DNA from: M3 sp964637445
GTDB lineage: Bacteria > Bacteroidota > Bacteroidia > Bacteroidales > Muribaculaceae
Direction: 5' to 3'
NCBI GenBank assembly: GCA_964637445.1
Contig: CAZWWS010000010.1
Span: forward strand, 1-49,176
Length of the DNA: 49,176 nucleotides
Shown here: piece by piece, positions 1 to 8,477 of the stretch
How positions within the stretch are numbered: position 1 is the stretch's first letter
How the letters are laid out: each line of letters begins with the position of its first letter
Program-made: the position numbers and the translations under genes
The notes under the pieces: generated by a model
Told to the model about the DNA's origin: nothing
What the model saw: the letters and a program-made list of their open reading frames with translations, nothing else
The model's database searches: none

Positions 1-15
1 TAGTTTATAATCTTA

Positions 16-348
16 TTATACTCTTCGGAACATACTTATCGCCACAAATCCGATTAACGAGGCAGTCATAATCGTTAGTACGCCTGCCGATACAATATCG
101 CTCACGGTTACCACCATTGCGGTTGACACTTCGCAATAGAGCCGAACCCAATAGACGCCCAGGATAACTACTGCAACAAGATAACCGAGCCATTCTATAA
201 TAGAAACAGTTCGACGCTGACGCTCCGGCAATCGATTCATCACCTTTCGGGTAAACCATGGCGACTTAGGTGCCTGTGGCAATTGACGATGAAACGCTTC
301 GCGCAACAAATCGTCGGATATATTATGATTTTTATCTTCGTTCATCAT
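16..348 (-). CDS. Small two-helix membrane protein, possible anti-sigma partner
   Basis: This 110-residue protein has a hydrophilic N-terminal half of about 45 residues followed by two predicted membrane helices (about 49-71 and 85-107). No domain is recognised. It is the last gene of a three-gene minus-strand unit and its start overlaps the end of the ECF sigma factor by 17 bases, so the two are probably translationally coupled. In Bacteroidota a small membrane protein directly after an ECF sigma gene is often its anti-sigma factor, and a cytoplasmic N-terminus would bind the sigma. That role is inferred from position and topology only; no zinc-binding anti-sigma motif (HxxxCxxC) is visible. 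A second Met follows the first, so the start could be one codon later. The reading frame is well supported; the function is not. Confidence 0.7.
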   Translation of the reverse strand: MMNEDKNHNISDDLLREAFHRQLPQAPKSPWFTRKVMNRLPERQRRTVSIIEWLGYLVAVVILGVYWVRLYCEVSTAMVVTVSDIVSAGVLTIMTASLIGFVAISMFRRV

Positions 349-877
349 TCATTAAAATTTTTGTCATTTTCTGCTTTGCACGCGATATGTGCGACTTAAT
401 CGTACCATCGGGCATTCCCGTTATCTCAGAGATTTTCTTTATCGGTTGATCTTCGAGATAAAAGAGCAGAACCACTGTTCGTTCATTCTCATTAAGCGAC
501 TTGAGACACATTTCGATGTCTAAATGTGCATCAGTTGCCGAAATCGGTGTAACACATTCTTCTACTATCGGGACTCCATCGTCGTCGACCGACACCTCTC
601 GAATACGCCTTTGATAAGAATAAAACTCATTGTAAGCAATGCGATACAACCAAGTCTTAAACCGAGCAATGCCCTTAAACGAGCGAAGCGACATATAGGC
701 TTTCAGAAACGTTTCTTGTGCCAAGTCGTCGGTCAAAGCGGCATCTCCGAGAGTGAGATTGAGCAGAAAGCGTCGCAGCCCTTCCTGATATTCTTCAACC
801 AACCGCTCAAATGCACGCCGGCTATCACCGGCGATGCATTTGGCTATCAGTTGAAGTTCCTCAAATCTACTCAGCAT
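332..877 (-). CDS. ECF-type RNA polymerase sigma-70 factor
   Basis: This 181-residue protein is a typical extracytoplasmic-function sigma factor. Region 2 is visible at about residues 25-95, with a DDLAQETFLKAY core and the FKTWLYRIAYNEF segment that contacts the -10 DNA. Region 4 lies at about 125-175 and has the helix-turn-helix segment with SEITGMPDGTIKSHISRAK. Length is normal for the family. It is the middle gene of a minus-strand operon: its first codons overlap the end of an upstream lipoprotein gene by 11 bases and its last codons overlap a small membrane protein. The sigma presumably controls an envelope response and may regulate its own operon; no target promoter can be defined here. 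The family call is secure; the stimulus is unknown. Confidence 0.95.
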   Translation of the reverse strand: MLSRFEELQLIAKCIAGDSRRAFERLVEEYQEGLRRFLLNLTLGDAALTDDLAQETFLKAYMSLRSFKGIARFKTWLYRIAYNEFYSYQRRIREVSVDDDGVPIVEECVTPISATDAHLDIEMCLKSLNENERTVVLLFYLEDQPIKKISEITGMPDGTIKSHISRAKQKMTKILMNDERR

Positions 878-1547
878 CTATATTCGAATCGTTTATTTTC
901 TCTTCTATAGGTTGTTTTCTATCTTCGAGGAAATATGTAATCAATTTAGCTACTCCGACAAAAAATGGCACAGCACCTAACCCAATCACTTCTACCGCAT
1001 CGACAAACAAAAAGAATATCGCAATTCCTAATCCCCATGCCATCCACACCAACGCAGCGTGTAAGCGAGTGCGAGGCGATTTGAAATCGTTAAAAATTAT
1101 CGGATCGATCTTAGCATTATTTTTAATAGCAGTTTCGATTACGCGGTTGCGATCTCTCTTCGCCTTAAACCAGAAAGAAAACAAAAAGAAAAATACCATT
1201 ACACCTCCACCAAAGACGCTGACAATAGCAACTATTCCGGTGATATACTCGTCATCAAGAGTCGAATCATCATAATAAACCTCTACATTGATAGGGCGAT
1301 ATGACTGAGTGGAGTCGGCGGCAATAGAATCGGTCTTAACATCTGCGATCGAAACAGTCGTACCGCTTCCATTCAGCACAATCAACGTGTCGTCGGCATT
1401 CACCGCGTCCATCTTGACCACTTCTTTTATTGCGCTTTGAACATCAGCTTTCAAACGAGCCTTACCATCAGCATCAATTTCTCCGCTGCAGCCTACCATA
1501 CACACAACGGCTACAGCCACCATCAATCCGTAAAAAATCTTTTTCAT
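867..1547 (-). CDS. Lipoprotein with membrane-spanning C-terminal half (DUF6249-like)
   Basis: This 226-residue protein starts with a lipoprotein signal ending in VCMVGC (Cys 20) followed by acidic residues. The first half (about 20-85) is a soluble segment; the second half has one hydrophobic stretch near 103-128, then a charged region (KAKRDRNR) and two more near 165-205, ending in a basic and acidic tail. The layout resembles DUF6249 proteins of Bacteroidota, which usually sit beside an ECF sigma gene, but that family assignment is from memory. It is the first gene of the operon with the sigma factor and its putative membrane partner, so a role in sensing or signal transfer is an inference. 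The order lipoprotein, sigma, membrane protein, with overlaps at both junctions, is clear. Confidence 0.75.
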   Translation of the reverse strand: MKKIFYGLMVAVAVVCMVGCSGEIDADGKARLKADVQSAIKEVVKMDAVNADDTLIVLNGSGTTVSIADVKTDSIAADSTQSYRPINVEVYYDDSTLDDEYITGIVAIVSVFGGGVMVFFFLFSFWFKAKRDRNRVIETAIKNNAKIDPIIFNDFKSPRTRLHAALVWMAWGLGIAIFFLFVDAVEVIGLGAVPFFVGVAKLITYFLEDRKQPIEEKINDSNIDAE

Positions 1548-1681
1548 ATCGTTACAAGTGTTTTTAGTTTTTATTGTTTATCCCTTAGACGCACCAACTG
1601 ATTAGAAAGGTTGCATTGCTTGAAGAAATTTTTGCAAAAAAGGATTTCGACAACAAATTTACAAAAATTCGTTCACAACAC

Positions 1682-1712
1682 TTGCATAAATCAAAAACTC
1701 ATCGTATCTTTG
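1682..1712 (+). promoter_or_regulatory. Bacteroidota-type promoter of tRNA-Cys
   Basis: TTG at 1682-1684 and TATCTTTG at 1705-1712 are separated by 20 bases, matching the Bacteroidota housekeeping pattern (TTG, 19-21 nt, TAnnTTTG). The expected start is just before the tRNA at 1732. Confidence 0.8.
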
Positions 1713-1731
1713 CACTCGCAAAACCCAATAA

Positions 1732-1802
1732 GGTACCATGGCCGAGGGGTTAGGCACCGGTCTGCAAAACCGTTTACAGCAGTTCGAATCTGCTTGGTAC
1801 CT
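1732..1802 (+). tRNA. tRNA-Cys (anticodon GCA)
   Basis: A 71-base cloverleaf is visible. The acceptor arm GGTACCA (1732-1738) pairs with TGGTACC (1795-1801), the T arm contains GTTCGAATC, and the anticodon GCA is at 1764-1766. The discriminator base is T at 1802, as expected for tRNA-Cys. No CCA is encoded. A promoter lies 20 bases upstream and a terminator hairpin follows directly. Confidence 0.95.
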
Positions 1803-1803
1803 C

Positions 1804-1832
1804 AAAAAGCTGGCTTCAAAGTCAGCTTTTTT
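1804..1832 (+). terminator. Intrinsic terminator after tRNA-Cys
   Basis: AAAAAGCTG (1804-1812) pairs with CAGCTTTTT (1823-1831), with further inner pairs, and the 3' arm ends in a T-run. Confidence 0.8.
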
Positions 1833-1851
1833 ATATAAATATACAAAAGAA

Positions 1852-1890
1852 TAAGCCCAAGCCAATTCGATTTAATGGCTTGGGCTTAAT
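1852..1890. terminator. Bidirectional terminator between tRNA-Cys and the lipoprotein operon
   Basis: A 13-bp perfect stem joins TAAGCCCAAGCCA (1852-1864) with TGGCTTGGGCTTA (1876-1888). T-rich tracts follow on both strands, so it can end the minus-strand lipoprotein operon and back up the tRNA terminator. Confidence 0.8.
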
Positions 1891-1909
1891 TTTATAGGTC
1901 ACCACTACA

Positions 1910-3487
1910 CTAATAGTCGTAGTGGAGGGTGAAATCGTCAACGTACAGCACACTGCCGTCTCCTCCGGTGAAATAATCGCCGTATTTGCTGGCAGACGCG
2001 ACTACGAGGATATAGGTTGGAACGCGCTTAGTGTCTTTGTAATCGAGCGTAATTTCAAACGGAGTATATTCCGATACGGTATATCCATACTCAATCGTAG
2101 CATAGGCTATTATTGATTCATCTTCGGGATTAAATAACTGACGATTGCTTGGATTGGTGCGTATCTCGTACGGAGCCGACCAATCGGCAAGAGCAATATA
2201 TATAGCAGCTGTGTCCGGCTCATTTTTCATGTGAGCCATTTCGCTATTTGTATGGCTGATGTTTACGCAATTATACTTCATATATCCGGTCAACTTAGTG
2301 GGGCGAGCAGTAAACTCATGACCAAAAGCAAGAATACCATTCGTGCCATCGGTACGCACATATTTTCCATAGAACAAGTTTCCCGCAGCAAGTTTTCCTA
2401 TGCTACCGAGTCCAACAAATTTTGTTTCAAGCTTAGCGGCCTTCCCTTTCCCTGAATAGGTATCATCGGTCGGTTGCGAGTTGCTTTGTCCCAAAGTTGT
2501 GGCTCCCTTATTACCGGTATCCCAATAGGAAGTGCCCGACTCTGCCCATGGATTCCATACTTTTCCATCCAAATGCCAATCATCGAGCGAGCCATTATTT
2601 AGTTGTATAATGCTTCCGGTGTGAAATTCTATTTCAACACCATATTCACCATCGGAATACGCACGCGCCACATAGTCGGTATCGGCTTTCAAGTTTACAA
2701 GACGAGCATGGAAACTACCGCCATCGTGCGTGATCCATGTCGCCGGTGCTTGCGTCCACTCCAATGATGACAATTCGCGATATTCTACGCCATTATCCTT
2801 ACCGGCTTCGGCCGTACCATATACCCATGCCACATTAGTCCACGCATCGACTCGCTCTGTGTTGACATTACTTTCGGTCTGCCCCACATATATGGTCCAT
2901 GTCTCAGTTCGATCAAAAGCCATTACATTTACCTCTACAGGATCTGTAAAATCAACGATTTCGCCTTCAAGGTTCGGCGACATCGACGACACTTCAATAC
3001 CAAGTTTTATTGAGGTCACTTTCACAGCGTTGAGGTCGTAGCCCATAGGAATGTATGCAACCACTCGCTTGCCGGGCACATCAATTTCGGCAGAACCGAC
3101 TTGGGGCGAAATTGTGAAATATCTATTTACATTTTGCACGGCCTTAATGGTCCATTCATAGTCTTGATACAACGAGAGAGTGACGCTTATCGGCTCAGAA
3201 AGGTCTACACCATTATGAAGCGCCGTGCCATTGATATATGCTCCTTCGGTAAGAGTATATTCCGTGATGTTTACATTATGAATATTAGCCGTTTCATCGA
3301 GATATATTGTCACGGTCCGCGTCTTTGCGTCGATGAGAGCCGACCGCGTTTCTTTTTCGGCTACGATAGTAAGAAAGTCGGCCTGTGTGCGAGGATATGG
3401 AATATCATTTTCGATACACCCCACGAGCGACATACATGCCACTAACAGCAGCAATAAGTTTCGATTTATAATATTATATATGAACAC
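1910..3487 (-). CDS. PCMD-domain surface lipoprotein
   Basis: This 525-residue protein begins with a lipoprotein signal ending at Cys 24 (SLVGC, followed by I-E-N-D, an acidic stretch like Bacteroidota surface-export signals). Residues about 40-210 look like two Ig-like or BACON-like repeats with a cell-wall-protein flavour (ISPQVGSAEIDVPG, VEVNVMAFDRTETWTIYV). The C-terminal 240 residues match the PCMD domain (putative carbohydrate metabolism domain), with the shared segments FTARPTKLTGYMKYN and VLYVDDFTLHYDY. It is the last gene of a six-gene operon; its start overlaps the preceding barrel gene by 14 bases, and a strong hairpin terminator follows its stop. The same C-terminal motifs recur in two other lipoproteins of the operon. 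A carbohydrate-binding or hydrolytic role is suggested only by the domain name. Confidence 0.9.
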   Translation of the reverse strand: MFIYNIINRNLLLLLVACMSLVGCIENDIPYPRTQADFLTIVAEKETRSALIDAKTRTVTIYLDETANIHNVNITEYTLTEGAYINGTALHNGVDLSEPISVTLSLYQDYEWTIKAVQNVNRYFTISPQVGSAEIDVPGKRVVAYIPMGYDLNAVKVTSIKLGIEVSSMSPNLEGEIVDFTDPVEVNVMAFDRTETWTIYVGQTESNVNTERVDAWTNVAWVYGTAEAGKDNGVEYRELSSLEWTQAPATWITHDGGSFHARLVNLKADTDYVARAYSDGEYGVEIEFHTGSIIQLNNGSLDDWHLDGKVWNPWAESGTSYWDTGNKGATTLGQSNSQPTDDTYSGKGKAAKLETKFVGLGSIGKLAAGNLFYGKYVRTDGTNGILAFGHEFTARPTKLTGYMKYNCVNISHTNSEMAHMKNEPDTAAIYIALADWSAPYEIRTNPSNRQLFNPEDESIIAYATIEYGYTVSEYTPFEITLDYKDTKRVPTYILVVASASKYGDYFTGGDGSVLYVDDFTLHYDY

Positions 3488-4307
3488 CTAAACCAAAATT
3501 AATATTGAACACATTAAACTTGAAGTTAGCACCGCTCGATAATCGAGAGCCCTCCTCTACATCGTTGGTCTTTTGCTTCTCATTTTTCAGATATAGACCG
3601 AAGATACCAAACGAGATGTTAAAACTCACATTATCCATGATAAACACGGTGACTCCGGGGCTGAAATTAAGTCGGGCCTCTGTAGTGGTCGTTCGGGTAT
3701 CACGCAATTCTCCACTATAATATCTCTTGAAACGTGCCGACCCACTGCCAAACGACAGATCTACCTCATTGAAAATACCGAAACGCTTCATAGTACCCAA
3801 ACCGATGTAATTTCGATAGAATATCGAAGCCGAATAGCTCTGAGTGTAATAGCTCACGTCCTTAATTTCAAAGTTCAAATCCTCGTCGAAGTCAAGCACA
3901 AAATTATCCAAATTGGCAGTGCCTCGTGAATAATTAAGTTTCATACCTATCGATTGATTATTCCTAATAAAATAAGCCACCGACGGCTTGATAGAGTACA
4001 TCTTGCCACCGAAATCAAAATCTTTTATCACCGACAAAATCTGCACATCATCCGAGTTAAACTCTCCATACGAAGCAGTCAACCCAAATGCCCATTGACC
4101 TTTTGGTATAAATAAATAGTTGAACAATCCGCGATCGAATCTTCCGATATTTTTTTCGGGAATAATCATTCTCACAGTATCATTTCCCACTATTACCATC
4201 TCATCAACAGGATCGGCAGGAGGCACAACATCAGCATCGGTAGACGATGCCGACACCGCCATTGCAAGGAATAAAGAGGTCGTAAGTAGCAAAAATATTC
4301 TTTTCAT
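3474..4307 (-). CDS. Predicted outer-membrane beta-barrel protein, copy B
   Basis: This 277-residue protein has an N-terminal signal peptide (residues 1-20) and a short linker (about 22-55), then a run of alternating amphipathic strands with aromatic girdles and a C-terminus compatible with an outer-membrane barrel. It is a clear paralogue of the preceding gene: both share PKGQW near the first strand, a RNYI-LG-KRFG-FNEV core and the ending FNIFS- or FNVFNINFG-. It lies 6 bases after that gene and its end overlaps the PCMD lipoprotein start. The pairing suggests the two barrels act with the surface lipoproteins, but no named family is recognised. It is too small for a TonB-dependent transporter and carries no plug domain. 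Confidence 0.85.
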   Translation of the reverse strand: MKRIFLLLTTSLFLAMAVSASSTDADVVPPADPVDEMVIVGNDTVRMIIPEKNIGRFDRGLFNYLFIPKGQWAFGLTASYGEFNSDDVQILSVIKDFDFGGKMYSIKPSVAYFIRNNQSIGMKLNYSRGTANLDNFVLDFDEDLNFEIKDVSYYTQSYSASIFYRNYIGLGTMKRFGIFNEVDLSFGSGSARFKRYYSGELRDTRTTTTEARLNFSPGVTVFIMDNVSFNISFGIFGLYLKNEKQKTNDVEEGSRLSSGANFKFNVFNINFGLGVHI

Positions 4308-4313
4308 AATCCT

Positions 4314-5048
4314 CTACAAATAAAATGCCACTCCAAAGGAGATGGAAAATAGATTTATCTTAAAGTTTGCCGACTTACTATCTCGGTGAGATACGTATAC
4401 TTGATCGGTCACTGAGCGAGTATTGGTATAGCTAAACCCAAGCACACCCACATTGACCTCTATCGCCGAATAATTGTTGAGGAACACCACCATACCCGGA
4501 GCAAGCCCTACATCAAGACTGAAGTTTCGTTCATAGGTACCCGACAGGTCATCACCACTACCATTGGCCAACTTAGTTTGTCCGCCTCCGACTTGCAACT
4601 GCACCTCGTTGAATAGTCCAAATCGTTTACTTTCACCAAGGCTGATATAATTGCGAAACATAGCGGTAGCATAATAGTTATGTGACAGGCTATACAGATT
4701 ATCCAAATCATAGTCGGTCTCTGAATCAATCACGGCTGTGCCATCCAATTTGCAAAGCGAACGAGAGTAGGCCAATCGACCTCCTACCCCCATATTATCT
4801 TTGAAAATATAGCATACCATCGGGCTAACTTTGAAAGAGTAGGTATCACCCGATAGATCCTCAACTATGAAAAATTGATAGTTGTCCATCGTCGACTGCG
4901 AATAGCTTACACTCACTCCGGTGACCCATTGTCCTTTGGGTACAAACGACGTCATTTCCAAACCTCGCTTAAAAGGCTCTTGCCCATAGAGGTGTTGTTC
5001 CCCCATGAGCAAGAGTATGAATATAATAGCAATTTTTACTTTATTCAT
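4314..5048 (-). CDS. Predicted outer-membrane beta-barrel protein, copy A
   Basis: I prefer the ATG at 5048, which gives a 244-residue protein with a normal signal peptide (MNKVKIAIIFILLLMGEQHL, cleaved near YGQ); the upstream ATG at 5066 would add six residues. With this start the first bases (ATGAATAA) overlap the stop of the upstream lipoprotein, a translational coupling. The mature part consists of alternating hydrophobic and polar strands ending in SFGVAFYL, as in barrels with a terminal aromatic or hydrophobic residue. It shares VPKGQW, a RNYISLGESKRFGLFNEV core and the final strand pattern with the next gene, so the two arose by duplication. Function unknown. Confidence 0.85.
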   Translation of the reverse strand: MNKVKIAIIFILLLMGEQHLYGQEPFKRGLEMTSFVPKGQWVTGVSVSYSQSTMDNYQFFIVEDLSGDTYSFKVSPMVCYIFKDNMGVGGRLAYSRSLCKLDGTAVIDSETDYDLDNLYSLSHNYYATAMFRNYISLGESKRFGLFNEVQLQVGGGQTKLANGSGDDLSGTYERNFSLDVGLAPGMVVFLNNYSAIEVNVGVLGFSYTNTRSVTDQVYVSHRDSKSANFKINLFSISFGVAFYL

Positions 5049-7170
5049 ATATGAGTTCAAAATCATCGATATACATCACACTGCTACCGCCAACAAAGTA
5101 GTCGCCATAGTAGCTTGACGAACAAACGATCAGTATATTCGAGGCTGATACATCAGTACGCGAATATTCTATCGGAATATTAAACTCGATCAAACCATCG
5201 CCGGCCGTAGCCTCCGTGAATATCATCTCTCCATATCCGAGCACACGGGCATCTGTCTTGTCAAACAGACGTCGACTTGAGGCTTTGGTCTTTATCACAA
5301 ACGGCCAATACGTTCCATCATACGACTCGGTAGTATTATCCATTATTGCAATATAGATCGCCCCTTTGTCCATATCGTTTTCAGTCACATCAGGCAATTC
5401 AGAATTTGTATAAGCAATTTGTCCGGGAGTATACTTCACATAACCCTTCAATGCCGACGGCCGCGATGTAAACGGACGACCGAAACCAAGAATACCATCT
5501 GTCCCATCAGTGTCCAAATAATCTCCAACGAAAGCATTTCCGGCAGCAAACTTGCCTAATGAGCCAAATCCCACAAATTGAGATTGCAATTTAGCCGAAT
5601 AGTTTCCGCTGTGTTTAATCTCGCTTTCAGGTGTAGTGATATTCTTATACATTGTAGATGAGCCGTGGTTTCCACTATCCCAGAACATTGAGTCTCCGGA
5701 AGCACACAGCAAATAAGCCTTAGAAGATGTATCCCAATCCTCAAATCCGCTGTTTGGTACTTGAGCCGCAGTTTCTGTAGTGAATGTTTTCACTATCGCA
5801 GACACGAAGTCTGTGCTAGTAGCTACATACTCGTAAGTCGTGCCCGGTTTCAATCCCGACAGCGAAACCGAGAAATTAGATGCCGAAGCATCAACTGCTA
5901 CAGATGTCCATTCAGATGCGCCCCGCTCGCGATAATTAAATCCGAGATCGGTGGCATCATCTTTAAGTTTCGTCCCCGTCAACACAGCAGTAGTAGCCCA
6001 TACCGTCGACTGGACAATATCGTCGGCTACCACAGCTGCATTAGATACCGACAGCGTGAATGCTACTGTACGTTGCTTATCGAAATTATCAACTGCGACA
6101 AATGTGAACAAATACTCTGCTTCTGGAAGAGCATTTGTCAACACTTCTTCCATATTTATTTTCAAGTTCGACAAATCATTTTCGGCATCATATTCATACT
6201 TCGAGGTGAGTCCTAACGCTTCTAATTCTTCGCGAGCTGTTCCGTCCATTGTCATCCAATCGATAGCCGCCGGGATGCCAAGTTCCGAAGCTTTATCGCA
6301 CGACATTACCACTGATTTAAGTGAAGTGGCTGCAGAAACATATACTGAGCGACGTCCTACTTTGCCAACCTCGCAATATAAAGGCTCGGTGATATCGAAA
6401 TCCACGCCTTGAATCGAAGGAGCTGCTGTAATAATAACTTCGTCCTCTACTTCTACTTCAGTTTCGTCGACAACCACCGTGAGCAGACCTCCTCCGAGCG
6501 AAGCGTCAGTACCATTGTGCGAAACATTCAACTTGTATTCGGTGGCCGATTTCACATTTTCGATTGTTCCGGTGCGCACATATTCAGAACCGTCGACCTT
6601 TGTTCCGGTCAATGACCATGTAAGCGAAGACACTCCATTAGGCATCATAAAATACCCTTTGCGATTATCACGTCCCACAAACGAAAGCGAGCCTTTAGTG
6701 TGCTCAACAGTCATAGTATAGTCGCTCAATACCTCATCTACACTTTCCGAATAGTTGACCGAAACCACTACATTGGCAATCTTGCACACCAAATTTACAG
6801 TAACCGAACCTCCGGCCGACACCGTAAAAGGCTGATAGCCCTTGAAATATTTGCTATCAAACGAAGCTGCAACACTATCGCCCGCCCATGCTTCGGCAAC
6901 ATAATCGCCACTTGTAAGCCATATTTCAGCAGGTACATTGCTGAGACCTTGATATTTTCTCACCAATCCTTTGGTGCTTGAAATCCACACGTTGCACCCA
7001 TCGGCAAGTTCCTGCTCGGTAGCAGCGCGAGAGAGTACCTTTACATCAGAATTTACTGTAGTGCGGAGCGACACTCTGCCCTCTCCACCCATTGTAGCAT
7101 CTTCATCGCTGCACGAATACAAAGACGCAACAGCTAATATTGCAACAAAAAATATCTTTAACTTTTTCAT
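5041..7170 (-). CDS. DUF4493 plus PCMD surface lipoprotein
   Basis: This 709-residue lipoprotein has its lipobox Cys at residue 20 (LYSC), followed by S-D-E-D, an acidic surface-export-like signal. Residues about 30-225 match DUF4493 (GRVSLRTTV opening, SGDYVAEAWAGDS, FKGYQPFTV, KIANVVVSVNYS). A middle region (about 240-470) contains Ig or fibronectin-like repeats, including GLKPGTTYEYVATS. The final 240 residues form a PCMD domain (FTSRPSALKGYVKY, MYIDDFELIYE). It starts 4 bases after a shorter DUF4493 lipoprotein and overlaps the start of a barrel gene. The domain order equals that of the 842-residue protein at the head of the operon, so the two are duplicates at the architecture level. Ligand unknown. 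Confidence 0.9.
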   Translation of the reverse strand: MKKLKIFFVAILAVASLYSCSDEDATMGGEGRVSLRTTVNSDVKVLSRAATEQELADGCNVWISSTKGLVRKYQGLSNVPAEIWLTSGDYVAEAWAGDSVAASFDSKYFKGYQPFTVSAGGSVTVNLVCKIANVVVSVNYSESVDEVLSDYTMTVEHTKGSLSFVGRDNRKGYFMMPNGVSSLTWSLTGTKVDGSEYVRTGTIENVKSATEYKLNVSHNGTDASLGGGLLTVVVDETEVEVEDEVIITAAPSIQGVDFDITEPLYCEVGKVGRRSVYVSAATSLKSVVMSCDKASELGIPAAIDWMTMDGTAREELEALGLTSKYEYDAENDLSNLKINMEEVLTNALPEAEYLFTFVAVDNFDKQRTVAFTLSVSNAAVVADDIVQSTVWATTAVLTGTKLKDDATDLGFNYRERGASEWTSVAVDASASNFSVSLSGLKPGTTYEYVATSTDFVSAIVKTFTTETAAQVPNSGFEDWDTSSKAYLLCASGDSMFWDSGNHGSSTMYKNITTPESEIKHSGNYSAKLQSQFVGFGSLGKFAAGNAFVGDYLDTDGTDGILGFGRPFTSRPSALKGYVKYTPGQIAYTNSELPDVTENDMDKGAIYIAIMDNTTESYDGTYWPFVIKTKASSRRLFDKTDARVLGYGEMIFTEATAGDGLIEFNIPIEYSRTDVSASNILIVCSSSYYGDYFVGGSSVMYIDDFELIYE

Positions 7171-7174
7171 CTTA

Positions 7175-8458
7175 CTACTGAACTAAGAATGTGAGTGTTT
7201 TAGATACAACCGCACCATCGGCATCGGTTATTGTGAGTTTGAACTGATGAGTACCTTGATATATCATCAATAGTGGAACAAAGTCGGTAATATTAAACAC
7301 CAAATCTTTTGCACCTATCACATCATCACCAATGGGGAATCCAAGGTCGTTTTTAAGCGGAGTAGCCAAATCGCCGGGATAAGCGAGGTCGAACGAAGCT
7401 GCCAAACCAACACCGGTAAGAACCTCTTCTGTTAGTTGATCCGAGATTATATCTACTTGGAAATTTGCAATACCTTTTTCAGAGTGAATATTCACAATAG
7501 CCTCCATACCGGCGGTTGCAATATTCGGATTCTCAAAATCGAGAGTTTCACTTGTTATTGTTACCGCATCATCGGTTGGGGTTTCGGGAGTTTCAGGCTC
7601 TTCGGGTTCCTCCGGCTCGGTAGGTTCATCTCCACCTTCTTGCGGACGATCACCATCGATCACATCTTCGTCAACAATCACATCAGCCGACAAGTCAATC
7701 GTTGTAATCGACGCATCGACCGATATACCGCCATCAATATCGATATTTCCGGTCTCATCGGGAATTGTTCCATCGCCGGTTTTCAATTTGAATGTAATAA
7801 TACGATGCTGACCGGCTGCAATGTCGGTATATTCCTTGCGAAGTGTCTCCTTATTGCCATCAACCGTACCGGTAAACGTAGCAACAAGAGTGTGACTATC
7901 GGCTATATACTTAAAATAACCGGCACGAGTTTCCGACGGAGTATATGTCAGCGCCCCACCATTGTTCATCAATACAGTCACGGTCACATCATCGCCCATC
8001 ACTTTTCTCAATGCATCAGAATAGCGAATCGACACTTTGACATTTGCCAATTTACATACCACTTCACCTATCTCCGTAATGCGCGAATCTTGAATAGTGA
8101 ATGTCTTTGCTCCTTCGAAATAGGGTTTTTCCCATGCTGAAGCATCTTGAATATGAGATATAACTGTCACTGAGTATTCGCCAACAGGAAGCGTAAACAC
8201 TTCGGGCATTTCGGCATAAGTCCACTGCTCTACCAACGAATTGTCTGAGCTGTCATATATCTTAACAATAAAACCTGAGATGTCTACTGATGAACGCGAG
8301 ATCACCTCTTCGGCATTCGCAACACCGATAGTCATCGAAGCGAACGACACTCGTCCGTATTCGGTATCGTCAGTATCAAAGTCCCATTTATCCTTCGAGC
8401 AAGAATTCATCAATGCCACAAAGGAGAGTAACAACAATATATTATATATCTTTTTCAT
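7175..8458 (-). CDS. DUF4493-domain lipoprotein without PCMD
   Basis: This 427-residue lipoprotein has its lipobox Cys at residue 20 (LMNSC), followed by SKDKWDFD. Residues about 35-225 match DUF4493 (GRVSFASMTIG, LPVGEYSVTVISH, FEGAKTFTI, KLANVKVSIRYSD). A Glu/Pro/Thr-rich linker of repeated EEPE and ETPET units spans about 270-295, and the last 130 residues form one more beta domain with no PCMD motifs. It lies between the two DUF4493-PCMD proteins, 19 bases after the first and 4 bases before the second. The missing PCMD domain makes it the short member of the trio. A structural or binding role on the cell surface is an inference. Confidence 0.9.
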   Translation of the reverse strand: MKKIYNILLLLSFVALMNSCSKDKWDFDTDDTEYGRVSFASMTIGVANAEEVISRSSVDISGFIVKIYDSSDNSLVEQWTYAEMPEVFTLPVGEYSVTVISHIQDASAWEKPYFEGAKTFTIQDSRITEIGEVVCKLANVKVSIRYSDALRKVMGDDVTVTVLMNNGGALTYTPSETRAGYFKYIADSHTLVATFTGTVDGNKETLRKEYTDIAAGQHRIITFKLKTGDGTIPDETGNIDIDGGISVDASITTIDLSADVIVDEDVIDGDRPQEGGDEPTEPEEPEEPETPETPTDDAVTITSETLDFENPNIATAGMEAIVNIHSEKGIANFQVDIISDQLTEEVLTGVGLAASFDLAYPGDLATPLKNDLGFPIGDDVIGAKDLVFNITDFVPLLMIYQGTHQFKLTITDADGAVVSKTLTFLVQ

Positions 8459-8477
8459 TTTTCTTAGTTTCCGTTAT

